Source of the DNA: Bursaphelenchus xylophilus
Taxonomy: Eukaryota; Nematoda; Chromadorea; Rhabditida; Aphelenchoididae
Assembly (NCBI GenBank): GCA_904066235.2
Contig: CAJFCV020000003.1
Location: 7,378,001 to 7,442,000 of the forward strand
Reading direction: 5' to 3'
Length of the DNA: 64,000 nucleotides
Each line of letters opens with the position of its first letter. Within the stretch, counting starts at the first letter, position 1. The notes beneath the pieces were generated by a model. It was given only the letters and a program-made list of their open reading frames with translations. It was not told the DNA's origin and did not search any database. This document shows positions 1 to 12,606 of the stretch, piece after piece. Position numbers and translations under genes: made by a program.

Positions 1-39
1 AAGTTCGAACTCAAACGAACACATGGTCTTCAGAATGAA

Positions 40-917
40 TCACGCAAGATTCCCATCCTTTGCAACCGCCAACCACTCGTTAACCACCTTCAAATCCCTT
101 TCGACTAATTGGAAATGATCGTCTTTAACCCGTTCATGAGTAATTTGCAGCTCTTTATGTGTCTCGTTACATTTCTGAAAGCACTATCCTTGCCTGACAT
201 TCTCCTACCGCTTTGTATATCTTCAATTGCTCCAAAAATCCTTCATTTGGATTAATAAAATCCCTTCTGGAGGTCACAAATCCGATAACATCAAATGGGT
301 CCAACTTTGTAATAGCCATAATATAGGCAATTACAATTGTCGCTGATCGACTCACTCCCATTAGACAATGAACTAACACATTCCCTGGAAATTTTTGTTT
401 TTTGCATATAAGGCGCGTGCGTTCTACTTTTCTTCGGACTCCCTCGCAGAAAACCCGCATTTCTTGTCTGTGGGCCCGCTAGACAAGAAATGTGCAATTC
501 TTGGCTGAGCAGAGAAAAAAAGAAAAAAATCTTCACGGGGAGAGAGCAGAAAATTGCGCAATGTTACGCAATTTTAGGCAAGAATTGCGCGTTTCTTGTC
601 TAGCGGGCCCACAGACAAGAAATGCGGGTTTTCTGCGAGGAAGTCCGAAGAAAAGTAGAACGCACGCGCCTTATATTATACTTACTATTTGCAACTCGAT
701 AGAAATGAATAAAATTAATGCATTCTTCGAAATGCTTTGACAAATCGCTGCTCGGATCATCCTCCAGGTGTATCTGCTTGTATTTTATTTGTTTTTCCTT
801 TTTTACGGATGTCGTCATGATCGATAAAACAGCAGATATATTAGCCGCCTCGAGGCTCCTTCGGTTTATTGCTGCGGAATAACTTCCCAGATAAAGGCCC
901 GGCAAGATCTCATGCAT
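40..917 (-). CDS. Atypical dual-specificity phosphatase, DUSP15/DUSP22-like
   Basis: Three exons: 917-686, 384-209 and 174-40, giving 180 aa, close to the 184 aa of human DUSP22. The family removes phosphate from Tyr and Ser/Thr in signalling proteins. The N-terminus carries the family opening (ILPGLYLG). The probable general acid lies in LEDDPSSD (about D54). The signature HCLMGVSRSAT holds the catalytic Cys84 and the phosphate-binding Arg. IAYIM and NPNEGFLEQL follow, as in DUSP15/22. Intron 1 (385-685) is almost filled by an inverted-repeat element. Intron 2 (175-208) is only 34 nt; reading through it would end the protein early at 167, whereas splicing restores a helical C-terminus of the expected length. 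A TTTTTAG acceptor lies 9 nt before the ATG, suggesting trans-splicing or an upstream non-coding exon. There is no N-terminal MG, so myristoylation is not supported. Confidence 0.93.
411..672. mobile_element. Palindromic MITE inside the phosphatase intron
   Basis: A 262-bp inverted repeat. The left arm starts AAGGCGCGTGCGTTC and runs to about 495. The right arm, from about 590 to 672, is its near-perfect reverse complement. The arms are about 80 bp and the centre is AT-rich. Both ends are bordered by ATA, which may be the target duplication. It has no coding capacity and sits wholly inside intron 1, 13 nt after the donor and about 25 nt before the acceptor. The transposase family that moved it is not identifiable here. 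Confidence 0.85.
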
Positions 918-1751
918 GTCGTTCCGCTAAAAACAAGTGAATTTTGGGAGTGAAAATCATGAACATACAGATTTGAATTTCTGCCGCCATTTTCCGAGGT
1001 TTTCCGCGGCCTTTTTCTGCTCTTTGCTCAGTTTCATTAACCAGTAAATCAGATAAATTTCTGAATAGTTTATTGGCTAACTGCTTCTATTTGCCGTGTC
1101 ACACACCCATTTTACAACGGAAAATGTACCTTACCTTCATTGATAAATAAATATTTTCCGCATAACGAAACACCACAAAACGACGAAATGTCAAAATAGA
1201 TTTCTGCTCAGAAAAATATTGAAGCTGACTGTACTTTAATGATTGTCAGATTCAACTCTTTCACACGCGAGTTTAACATAAACTATGATGATTACCGTTA
1301 AAGTCAGTCGTAACTACTTTTACTTTTTTTACTGCTTATTTCATCGGTCGTTTTGATAAGAAGGAGCAATTTAGTGCGGAAAATTTTTTAATTCTTTCGA
1401 TTTTGTAGGAAAATCTACAAAATTTTTCCGAAAAAGAACAATTTGACAATCAAAATGACACGACGATTTGACATGACGAAAATGACGGCGGTTTAACGGC
1501 GAGTCTGACGCGTCAAGTTAACGTCTTAACAACCCTAATGTTCAACATGTCTTTTGGGTTCGAGTCCCACGTTTGACGTTTATTTAGCAACTGTACAGAA
1601 TAATAATATAATCTCTGAATGTAAATTACAAAATTATGGCGAATATGATATCACTTATAGTTAAGGTATGCAAGAGAACCCGAGTTTTTGTTTTCTTATA
1701 TACAAGAAGAGTCCACAGCCAGTGGATATCACAAGTAGTACTCGTCTATTT
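918..1751. other. Intergenic region between phosphatase and OATP
   Basis: AT-rich, with no convincing coding exon. It should hold the promoter of the phosphatase and the 3' end of the OATP gene. The only marked feature is a tRNA-like stretch at 1511-1578, listed separately. Confidence 0.6.
1511..1578 (+). other. Weak tRNA-like sequence (box B and acceptor pairing)
   Basis: A perfect box B-like GGGTTCGAGTCCCAC lies at 1556-1570. The 7-nt ends CGTCAAG (1511) and TTTGACG (ending 1578) can pair. No box A and no normal D or anticodon arm are visible, so this is at best a decayed tRNA or a tRNA-derived fragment. Confidence 0.25.
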
Positions 1752-4394
1752 TTATTGCAGGGACACCTTTTTTCCATTTGCCTGAGCTACCACACGGTCA
1801 TCATTAACCATCAGAGAGATGGCTCCTTTACTGTCGTTGGTCTGAATCGACATGGCACTATCCATATCCGTGGGCCGGTAGGTCATGTACCCGATGATTG
1901 CGGCCAGAATAGACACTAGTTTGCAGACAATCGCTGTAAAATTGAAATTTACGTTATTTTCATTGATGTTGCTGGTCCGCTAAAAAAAGGCTTACTTACC
2001 CACAGCCAGAATGGTCCAGGAAAGATGAACAGGATCATGAACCCAGCACGACTGTTTGTGTCCACACGCCGACTCTTTCCACTTCAAACACGTCGTATCG
2101 ATCATTAATCCGAACAAAATTCCTCCAGGAATAAACCCAAGCAACCGTAGGAAAGTCCAGTGGACTCCGATAGCCAAGGTCCGTTGATGGAATGGAACAA
2201 CTCGCAACATAATCTGCTGTGACGGGATTCCAGTGGCAAAACTTGCAACAACCGAAAAGAAGAGTAACACGAGGAAAGCCCACATTGGCCAGCCGCATTC
2301 TCTAGTACAATATCCTTGTCTGACCATCATCGGATCGTCGTCAATCAACGATGACAAGGACACGGTTCTATTAGTAGAAAGACATCCACAATCAGTCCAC
2401 ATATCTCCAGTAGCCTCAATATGTTTCTTCTTACATCCAGCAAAGCAAGGGGAGTAGTAAGTAATCCCAGAACTGTCATCACAGACGGGATTCCAATCGA
2501 TTTCATGACAATGGCAGTCGGCATTGCACGTAGAAGATAAATTAGCCACACCTCCCTTTAGTTTACTGAAAATTCAAGTTATTACGTCAAATATCTCCAT
2601 ATTGTCATTCATTTAAATAGGGCACCTTTTTTCATATCCAGTAGTGATCCCAGCAAATTCTCTGGCGGGGCATTGAATCGCAAACGATGCAATCAGCGTC
2701 AGTGCGATAACATGGCAAATGATGATGAGTTTCAGCATTCCACCGACTTGTAGATCGAGTTTCCTAATTAGAATTCCACCCAACATTACCCCAGTAGCTG
2801 CAGCGAAGATTACAACAGCTAAAAAATAGACGAAATTGCTTGGCTCTTGATAGGAAAGCAATATTTTTGGCATCTGTGCTTACACGATAAGTAGGACGCA
2901 ATCGTTGGAGTTGTACTCAGAAGAGCTTCCAGAATCTTTGGCATAAACGCAGCAAACCCATTGATGATAATGGACTCGAAGATTCCGAGAACAATACATG
3001 TCACGAACGTGGGATTCCGAAGGATATTCTAAATATCGTTAATCGAAGTTGTGGAAAGGATTACTTACATAAATAGCTTTAAGAAGAGCTCTCCAATCAG
3101 ATGGCTTAAAGTCCCCGTCATCTTTTTGTTGAGATACTGCATGAACTTGATTTACATCTTTCTTTCGGTGCCTTTTAGCTTCAGGCAACTCTTTTGCGAA
3201 CATCATAATTGGAAAAGCGTTGATTAGAGCAGCAATCGCACATCCAAGGAAGCCCAACCACCACGCTCCCAGCCATCGAGGATCAGCGGAGTCTTTCATT
3301 GGAAGTCTAATTGTAAGAAAAAATTATTTTTACATTTGGTTGTTGCAAAGACCAAAGAAAAAATAGGTGACAAAGAAGAGAAACATACTTGGAAACATCA
3401 ACTCTATCGAAATCCGTATAAATAGTCAACAGAAAACCGCCGATAAATAAACCAACAACTGGACCAACACTTGTTACAACACCGTGAATGGCTGAAGAAA
3501 GAAGTTTTTGTTTATGTTACATACATATACATGTGCTCTTGATGTTTAAAATAGTGTATTTTAAACCTACCGAGATACACCGGGGACGCTTTCTGTGATA
3601 CATTCTCATCTATGTAAGCTGTTCCAATTGAGAACAAGGGCGTTGACCCAACTCCATGGAAAGTCTGTCCCAGCAAAAACATTAAAAAGTAAGGGTTAAA
3701 GTAGGAAGAGTAACTGTTGTCGAGATTTCGGTCGCACAGGGGATGATCGATGTCCCTAAAAGTGAACAGTTATGTAAAATAATTCAGAAAATTATCCTTA
3801 CTCGATCGAGCAAGTGTCCGTCTTGTTCTCCAAATTTCCGACCACATGAGGTGAGATCATATAATGGGGTAGAGCGCAGATCAAAGAACCGATGGCCATA
3901 ATAAAAGCACCGAGTCCTATCCATCGCCCTTTATGACCAGTACTTCCCCAATGACAACAGGGGAACACTGCCAACAGGATGGCAAAGTCATACCATGAAG
4001 ATATGATACCTGTATGCGTGCTGAAATAAGATGGTATAAAGAGATTTCATTACTAAATACCTCGTCATTTCGAATTGTCGTTCAATTGTTGATAATCCTA
4101 CTGGAAATATTGAGTTCACGACAAGACCTTGGATAAAAGATGCCATCCCTAGCATTGAAAGGAGCCATTTGGCGTTGTGAAATTTTTGAAGCCATCCGGG
4201 AGTACATCTGGAACATACAGAGTTGGAAGAGACGCGAATCAGTAATAAGCTTACGATCCATATCCACAAAGAAGCTCCTCATCCTCGTCATCAGACGCAT
4301 ATCCAGTCTGCATTGAACCCGTTGACTGAGAAACGTCATCCCTGTCATTTTCGTAAAACTTCGGCCGCCCATTCGGCACTTCATCGGCCGGCAT
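1752..4394 (-). CDS. Organic anion transporting polypeptide (OATP/SLCO) carrier
   Basis: Ten exons: 4394-4255, 4207-4061, 4020-3802, 3755-3571, 3491-3389, 3306-3069, 3028-2884, 2818-2626, 2565-2000 and 1933-1752, for 705 aa. OATPs are 12-TM plasma-membrane exchangers for amphipathic organic anions. The entry segment CGYGSCTPGWLQ, the loop GQTFHGVGSTPLFS and the family signature DPRWLGAWWLGFLGC (about residues 270-285) are present. A large Cys-rich Kazal-like extracellular loop follows (about residues 458-520, CNADCHCHEIDWNPVC onward), then the last membrane segments (WPMWAFLVLLFFS; LLGFIPGGILFGLMID). The N-terminus is acidic and cytosolic (ASDDEDEE). The start follows a TTCAG acceptor by one base, typical of a trans-spliced nematode mRNA. 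Substrate cannot be read from sequence. Confidence 0.96.
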
Positions 4395-7300
4395 CCTGAA
4401 GATACACTTGTTAAATTATTTGGTAAAATACGCATGCAAAAGGTATGGTCTTAAAATATAATTTATTTTTTTTAGTTTATTTTTCCTTTTAATTTCACTA
4501 TAATTTCCATCAAATCGCGAAAAAATAATAAGCGAAACCAAGGTCTCCGTTAACGGAAACTTTAAAAACGTGAGAGAAAAATGAGTCCCCAGGAAAATAA
4601 TAATTGTAATAACTTTCAGGACGCAGTGAATAAAAAGCATTGCGTTGAGACTTTACAAAAAATTAAGCGACAATACGGTCAGTTATCATGCGGCGCGAAA
4701 CATATAAAGCAAAGTGTAAACAGGGCATTACAAACTTGTTTACTTTATACTCTTTGTTCTACGACAGTGATTGCGAGTGTAGATGTAATGCGAGTTTAAA
4801 GTTGAGAGTCATTCGGTAAAAGGTTGTTTGGCTAATAAAAGGACTTAGCGAGCATTGGGAGTGTGCTCAAAGCATAATTTGGGACTATTTTTATAAAGTT
4901 CTGGAAGGATATTAGGCAGAGAAAACTGTAAGTATTTCGAACTACAACCTACTCTATTTACGCATAGTCTTCGTTGAAGAGAATGTAGGCACTGAACCAA
5001 TCTAAGGCTAAAATTTTAGCTAATACCGGAAATGTTGAAGTTGAGACGGTTAAGAAACGTGGCCAATCTGTGTTACTTTCAGGACCATTATTAATATGTT
5101 ATGCAATAGTGTCTAGACATGTCTTCTTTAATTTAATTTAGCAGTCTAAGATGCTGACAATTGTAACCCAAAGGTCAACAAGATCGAAGAAAATAATGGA
5201 CTTTACAATGGAATTCTATCATTATTTCCGCTATTGTAAGCCAACGCGCTTATAAAAATTTAATCGCCGGCAGTAAAAAAAGGGGGAAAGGAACGGAACT
5301 TTGAGGTCTCTGCTGATCCTTATCACATCTAAATAAAGGAGGACAAGTGTCGCTGCGGGAAAAGAAGAAACTGTTCGAGATCAAAGAGTAACGGGGATAT
5401 CACCTTTTTGTGAGTTAGAAACAAATCGATTGAAATGCCGGCATTCCTTGAATTAAGAGGTTAGAATTCGCTAAGAGAGCGATCATTTTTAATAATCATT
5501 GGTGCTTAAAATACACATAATCAATTTTTGCAGAAATAAAGAATTAAATCGGAATTGCTCATTTACAACTTGGGGGGTACAAAAAAATGAAAGAATTTAC
5601 ATCGGAAATATATTTAAAGAGCACATAATGCCAGTGTTTGTTGTCAGCGGGTATCTCAGCATACTTCTGAATAAACCACGAATACATTCGAGTCTTACTA
5701 GTCTCAAACATGGTCACTGATAATTGCAAACCTTATTCCATTCGCAAAAACTTTAGAGAACATAGAAAAGACGTTTACAACGACATACTTCATTGCACAG
5801 TCAATTTAAGAGCGCGAAAACATGGAGATCAAGTTGGTCATTATTACAGTAAAAAATGCGCTTAAATTTCAATCGGAAATTCATTAAAAGCACGCGAGCT
5901 GACGTTTTGATGAATACTTATCAAACCCGTAAAGCTTCCTTGTCTGGCGAGACAAAGGGCAATAACAGTACTGGAGCGATTAAGATACATGTAGAAGAAA
6001 TGCTAATTAAGATATAAGAAAGCTGAAAAATCGAAGCAATTAGCGAAAACGATTCAATACGTAATGTTATGGATGACGAGAGAACAGCAAATTCCCGAAA
6101 AAAATGGTCAGAATGTTGCATTAAACATGTTTTATGACACAATTTGACGAAAGACCACAATTATAATTTTGTTTGAATTAAAATTCAAATCTCTCCCTTC
6201 TTAATAAATAATACGTATTTAACACATTCTCCACTCATGGATATTACAATTGCCCGGGGCATTTTTTTTTTGCAAAAAAAGAGCGGAGCCTTCATGTCTC
6301 GGGAGTGTGCATATATTCTGAAAGGACCGCCGCATCAAAAACTGACAAAACTGTTTTGTATTTTTTTTACTATCAAACAAGTGGAAGAATGGCCGTCTAA
6401 GAATAATTGCCATCCATTTATTCAAAGAAGAAAGGCGGAAATGTAATATGACCCGAATTCCCAAAGATGAAACAGAGATGATTCATACAGAATGAAGCGA
6501 AATTTGATGTAGTGGTAGTAAAGTTCAATGTGAGTAATATGATGTGCATGAGTTAAGTCTGGTGAAGGACTAATCAGATATTTTTTAATCAAATCAAGAG
6601 GTTTTTTCAAGTGTCTACAAAAAACAAAACATTTTATTTAAAAGGTAGTCAAATCATCGCAAACCAAATAAAAAAGTTATGATTTACTTATTGCGATGGT
6701 TGAGGTATTTCTAGCGAAATAAACTAAGCGGTGGATTCCCTTTGCTCTCTTAAAACCCGTTCCCAGAACTCTTTAGGCGATAGAAAGTTGTATAAAAACA
6801 TCGGTTAAGGTTTGGAACATAAATGGATGAGGTATCAAGTCAAAACAAAACATCTGTGAAAGCAAATTCAAAATTATTAACTTGGAAATATCGAGAGTCG
6901 ATAAGCAGACAGATTTGCATAACGGATCACTTACTAATCCGCCGTTGACTTAGTTCATCTAAAGTTTCAAAAACTTATCACATCACAATTCACAGAAATA
7001 GTTTTACAAATACCAAAGTGATAGATATAATATTTCCCAAATTTTTACCGGAAGATGCTTTCCCTTTTTTCAAAGTTCCACTTTGTAAAAACTTGAAATG
7101 CATTGAAAGAACAAGATTAATTCTCATCGATCTTATTAGGAAATCTTGGAAGAACGAATTGTTCAAAAACCTCTAATTCAAAAAAGTGTAACAGTAAGCG
7201 TATACAGTAAAAGTTTGCGTAATAACTTCGCATCTGTGCTTGTTATGATTACAATGACCATCATGGAAAAACTAGTTAATAAACAGAATGACTGTGTTTG

Positions 7301-9074
7301 ATCCATTGCAATCAGTGTAATAGTCTCCAAAAACCATCTGGAGAAGGGGAGATGGCTTTCACTTCGAAAAAACATAACACCGGAAATAAATTTATTACGG
7401 AGAAGAGAAGCGGAGTATGGAGGCAAGGAAAAATTACAAAAATGGTTTTGAGTGGGAGAAAGTAAGGATCAAAATGAAATAAACGATGGTTGATGCGGCA
7501 GTAAGTGAGTAATGGGTATCAGTGATTACAGTCATCATCGTATACAAGTCAATGGGATCCGAAAATAAATGAGTATGTATTATATTTGCAACTTCCAAAA
7601 GATTACTTCGGGACCTTTTCTTTTTACTTTCCCGGAAGCAGTGAATATAAAGAGTAATTGTTTTTACAAAACTTTTATTTCTTTCGGAAACCTATAAAAC
7701 AAACTTAATTTAAAACTGTAATTACTTAAGCAGCAAGAGATCCGACTCTTATATATAAACATGCGATTTTATCATGATTAGAAAGCTCTGATGAGTTGAA
7801 CTGGAAAAAAAACGTAGATGATGACGGTAGTTCATTTCAATTGAACTTTTTTTATGGCATTACCCATGCTGTTCCTTAAAAATTCATGTTAAACTTGAAC
7901 GCTTTTTTGTCTACAAATGGACGGATCAAAGAAAACCAAACGCTTTTTAAACAATATATTGCAATGAGAGTTAAAATTCGAAAAGAAATTTGAAGAACGA
8001 AGACAGTTAATTGTTCCGTCAATGTTTTCACAAACTCAGTCAAGCCGATTTAATCCGATGACTTGTTTTCTCAGTCTCTCCAATCCATTTTCAACTAAAA
8101 TGCTTGGGTCTACTGCCAATTGGAACTACTGTATTTCCTTTTTCATAAACATTATTGATGGAAATTTAAATTCCTGAAGAACCACTTCTTTGCAGATATG
8201 TATTTAATTGGCTTATTTTGAAGGTACAGATGAAGCTCTATTTTTATGACTTTTGATTCGTAATGAAATCCTTTCGTATGTTCATTTACTCACCCGTTCG
8301 TTCTTCAAAACTCGTGAGAGTGAAAGTCACACCGAGATGAATATAAAGCCATCCAAATTAGAATGTTGCATCCGTTGAATGATGTAAAAACATGTATCGC
8401 GACCGGCCACGAGAGTTACTCTGCTAATTGGCCTGTTTCTGGTAGATTCCTTCGAGGGGTTTGGTGGTTTCGAGAATAGCCATGGGAATCAGAAATGTTA
8501 TCCGTCTGCTTTTCTGACAAAATAAGCTTTTTATGGACGAAGTAAAGAGAGTCGTTATGGGTTGCAATATTTATGTTGATGTTGCACAGAACAAGGGTAT
8601 TAAAGGTTAGAGGCGGAAGTTCTAAACTCTTTCCTTTAATTCACAGAAATCTCAAACGAAGCGATGGAAGTGAATGTGCACGATATTGCATAAATTTGAG
8701 ATGTTGGCACTAGATGAGCAAGGTCTTAATAATGAAAAAAAAAACCTTTAGGATCGATGACCGTTTATTTTTTTTATTTTTTAAATAATATAGATATTAT
8801 TGCGAAAAGAGTATGGAAAAGCACGAGCGACAAGAAGGACTTCTTTGAGAGCAGTTGATTTTTAGAGTCCGAACTGCTCAAGAAAAATATTGTTTTTGCT
8901 TTGCGCTTATTAAGCACAATCTCAAAACCTGTTCATACGATATATATACGTACTGTAGAAAAATTTCTAAGTCGATTCTGCTTTGCCACATTTTTTTTGG
9001 CGTTTTTAATCATCAGGGGTTGTTTGAACCTTTTCAAATGAAGCCATCTAATGACTCCGATTTCTCCCAAACTA
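4395..9074. other. Long AT-rich intergenic region
   Basis: About 4.7 kb upstream of the OATP gene. Open frames are short, lack recognisable domains and lack convincing splice pairs. It contains oligo-A/T runs but no repeat or RNA gene I can support. OATP regulatory DNA probably lies at the left end. Confidence 0.6.
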
Positions 9075-10147
9075 CAGGGTGTTTCAAGAAATTTGGAACA
9101 AATGATTTGCTTATATCTTTGTGTTCTTTGCAGCTATCAACGAATTTCTTTTTGCTTCTAAAAATTGACAGCGTGCGTTTTTAGAATCTCATAAGAATTT
9201 TTTTTCGTCGGCGGAGGGCCCATTTCTCGGCGGAGAAAATTAGGGCCTTTTTTAAAAATCACAGCGTATTACGTGGCGGAAACGCCGTTGCAACGGCTGA
9301 AATCAAGTTTACGTAATACCTCCATCGATTTTACGGTATGCTTTTTTTGGGTTTTCGATTTTACGCACTTCCGCGGATGCGCAGCGGAGACCTCAGATTT
9401 CGGCGGACGTTGTTTTGGGCCTTTGGTTTTTGCAATTCACGTTGGAAAAGGAGGTTTGGGTGATTTTTTGTTGTCATCCGATGCACAGATGGCAAAAATT
9501 TCGTGCTTTTTATCCCCGGCGGAGGAGTCGGCGGAGGCTTTATCAAAGGGTAAAAACAAAACTCCGCCGATTTGTCCGCCGGACCAAAAAAATCAAAAAT
9601 CTTTGAAAGACAATGCTGCTCTGATGGATTCTTGTAGCCGAGATTTTTCCCGGACTCGTAAGACAGCTTTGACCCTTTGATAAAGCCTCCGCCGAATCCT
9701 CCGCCGGGGAAAAAAAGCACGAAATTTTTGCCATCTGTGCATCGGATGACAACAAAAAATCACCCCAACCTCTTTTCCAACATGAATTGCAGCAGCCGAA
9801 GGCCCAAAACAACGTCCGCCGAAATCTGAAGTCTCCGCCGCGCCTCCGCGGTGCGCGTAAAATCGAAAACAAAAAAATGCATACCGTAAAATCGACGGAG
9901 GTGTAACGTAAACTTGATTTCAACCGTTGCAACGGCGTTTCCGCCACGTAATACGCTGTGATTTTTAAAAAAGGCCCTAATTTTCTTCGCCGAGAAATGG
10001 GCCCTCCGCCGACGAAAAAAAATTTTTTTTTGAGATTCTAAAAACGCACGCTGTCAATTTTTAGAAGCAAAAAGAAATTCGTTGATAGCTGCAAAGAACA
10101 CAAAGATATAAGCAAATCATTTGTTCCAAATTTCTTGAAACACCCTG
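9075..10147. mobile_element. 1.07-kb palindromic mariner-like non-autonomous element
   Basis: The two halves are reverse complements over almost the full length. The left end is CAGGGTGTTTCAAGAAATTT and the right end is its complement, ending CACCCTG. A TA dinucleotide flanks each side (9073-9074 and 10148-10149). CAGGGTG termini at a TA target are typical of Tc1/mariner elements. The two largest open frames (9273-9680 plus, 9543-9947 minus) are nearly identical proteins read from opposite arms and contain no transposase motif, so I read them as by-products of the palindrome. Confidence 0.88.
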
Positions 10148-10149
10148 TA

Positions 10150-12006
10150 TAACAGCCCCCAGGTTGGACAGAATAACTTCCGTATCACGGTGAACTCTCG
10201 CTCTTGAAATATCACGGCATCTTAGCTTTTCGTCACTTCATACAAGCATTTACTCGTAATTTTAAACTTTTATGTTGTTATACCGGCTGCATTTGCATAG
10301 CAAAATGTGTGAGACATTAAGGTTAACACCACTTTAATTACTGAAGTCCAGCATTTTAATTAAACGACGTCAGTTATGATTGCCTAAGGGTTGTTTCCCT
10401 TGGGTATTTTTTCGACGACCACACACGATAAGTTTTGTAATACAATACATTTTCAGGTTTGATGGGAATGGATGGGCGGTTTACCTTGATCAATGAAGAA
10501 AGGTGGCCCTGTTGTCCTGCAATTTGTTACTAGAGCTTTATCAAAATTTTGCCGGCACACTTAAAAATTGATTTTCAGATTCTCAACGATTCCATGTGCA
10601 AATATTTGGTTTTTTCGAACCCTCTGGCCAATTATATGTATCATAATCAAAGACCTCTAAAGAGTATAAAACCCGGCCCAAGGTTGCATTTAGTTACCTG
10701 GATTAACAACTATTTTGCGTTTGGCAACGCCTACGGTGTTGTGTAAAATGCCCTGAGGGATTAATTTATGGGAACTACACATTGTTTTCCTGTAGCAGTT
10801 TTTTCTTCATCTTCTTGTTTAAGTTTAGTCTGTATTAAGTGCGATTTCTGCTGTGATTAAGCTTATCGTTAGGACGAAAAATTGGTACAAAAGTCGGCAA
10901 TGTTAAATTCGCGCCCCTATTTTTCGGGTCGACGACAGTTCGGATCAACACAAAATCGATCGATATGGGGTGTAGGGCAGGTGGATAAGCTATCTTAGGA
11001 CCCGATCTACTAACTAAGCCTTCCTTGCCTCCCTCATGCAGCGACGAACCGACACGATCCATAGTATCGTTCACCCAAACTTTCGCTGACCCGAAAAGTC
11101 GTAGCGCTGTTAGATTTAAAATGGGTTCTTCGCGGCCACTGAGTTTATACATAAAACACGCGTTTCTTCGTCTTCTTTGACATCTGGAATTTTAGTCGTC
11201 CACTCATAAAGACGAGTGGATGTCCTCATTGTACCGTGTTTTATATTATAACTCTATAAGGGCAATAGTGACCTATGTAAAAACACAAGTAGATACATAA
11301 GTTTGTATTCCACTCACACTTCTTCTTTTCTCTAAAAAGATTCAAATATAATTTAGATTGCACACGTGCATTACGCGAGATTTTAGCTTTGCCTCTGAAA
11401 TTTAACAAACTTATTCAGATCTTTATTTTTCGTGGATCCAGCTTTGAATGATCCACTCAAATCGTACATAAATACTAGACAATCCTGAATCGTAACAAAT
11501 TCAGATTGTGTTCATTTTGCCGAATTGCTAAATTTCATTTTTTACTGAAAGTCTAATCAACTTTCAGTGTCTGCAATAACGTTAGGAATCTAAGTGTAAT
11601 TTTACCATGGGCAATAATCGTGATAGAGCCTTTGTTATCTGTACCATAAGGGCAGAGATATTCAAAAAAAAAACCCCTATGAGGCCCAGTTTTTGTCCGT
11701 GCCACAGCCGGTAGTCTATGTGACATTACGAAATTTAATTATCTGACAGAGAAAAAAATTCTGCCTACATCTGCATTTTTGTAGAATGCCCTTTCCAATA
11801 AAAAAATAGGAGTTAAATACTTTGAAATGTTTTTTCGGAGCTTACATTGCGTGGTTCATTACAATATTTATATATTCTGAAAGCGGAGCCTTTACTCTAT
11901 ACCTAGGCTAATTTTCATGTTTCTAGCTTCAATGGCTAGTGAGTAATGAATTATGTTAGCTTGCAGTAAAAATAAAAAAATTGGAGAGATCGGTTGTGTC
12001 CCAAAA
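10150..12006. other. Intergenic region
   Basis: AT-rich DNA between the mariner-like element and the next inverted repeat. A 105-codon open frame (10835-11152, minus) has no recognisable domain or splice context. I see no gene here. Confidence 0.55.
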
Positions 12007-12373
12007 CTACAGAATGCCGGACCAATTTGACATCCCAATCTTCTCATACATTTAGTTTAAAATCTGTATGAAAACCGAATTTTCGCTCATTTTGGGGTAA
12101 TTTTCAATCAGAAGGAAGGTTGGTTGACGCAGTCCGCGAGGTCTGAAAATCAAAGTTTCTAAAGATTCTGAACTCTTTTTGAAATTTGAATAAGCGAAAT
12201 TTGGAATTATGGGAATTCCGAATTGTCAGAGCTCTGAGAGAACGGCCACACAACTTCACCACGAAATAAAAATGACGCAGCAAAAATTCAATTTTCATGC
12301 AGGCTTCTTGCATGAAGTATAATATATGAGAAGATTGGGATGCCAAATTGGTCCCATCAGACAGAATTTTGTA
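12007..12373. mobile_element. Probable small inverted-repeat element (MITE)
   Basis: Arms at about 12012-12050 and 12325-12365 are near-perfect inverted copies of a GACCAATTTGACATCCCAAT-type core, separated by about 275 bp. A 132-codon minus-strand frame overlaps it but shows no domain. It ends about 230 bp before the serpentine receptor start and may influence its promoter. Confidence 0.5.
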
Positions 12374-12606
12374 TCTTTTGTCTGTAGGCCAGAAATTTTT
12401 TGTTATATCCTGGCAGGGCTTCGAATACCTATGCCTCGTTTTCTCCGCTTTAACGCAATGATTCCGTATTTTCTCCCGGAACAATATTACACTTGGGTCC
12501 ATTAATATACATAAACTCCGTAATTACGCGACTTTAGTATGGTTTTTGTTCTCATAATGTGTATAAAACAATCACATCATCCAGCATAGTTTTGCAGATT
12601 TCTACC

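Noticed and set aside
167..208. Phosphatase ending at 167 (149 aa)
   Set aside because: A 34-nt in-frame-compatible intron (175-208) gives a 180-aa protein with the C-terminal length expected for DUSP22.
9273..9947. Two overlapping frames (135 and 134 codons) on opposite strands starting with the same protein sequence
   Set aside because: They are the two arms of the palindromic element read in opposite directions. No domain, and both cross the element centre.
12104..12502. 132-codon minus-strand frame
   Set aside because: Overlaps an inverted-repeat element, has no recognisable domain and no splice partners.
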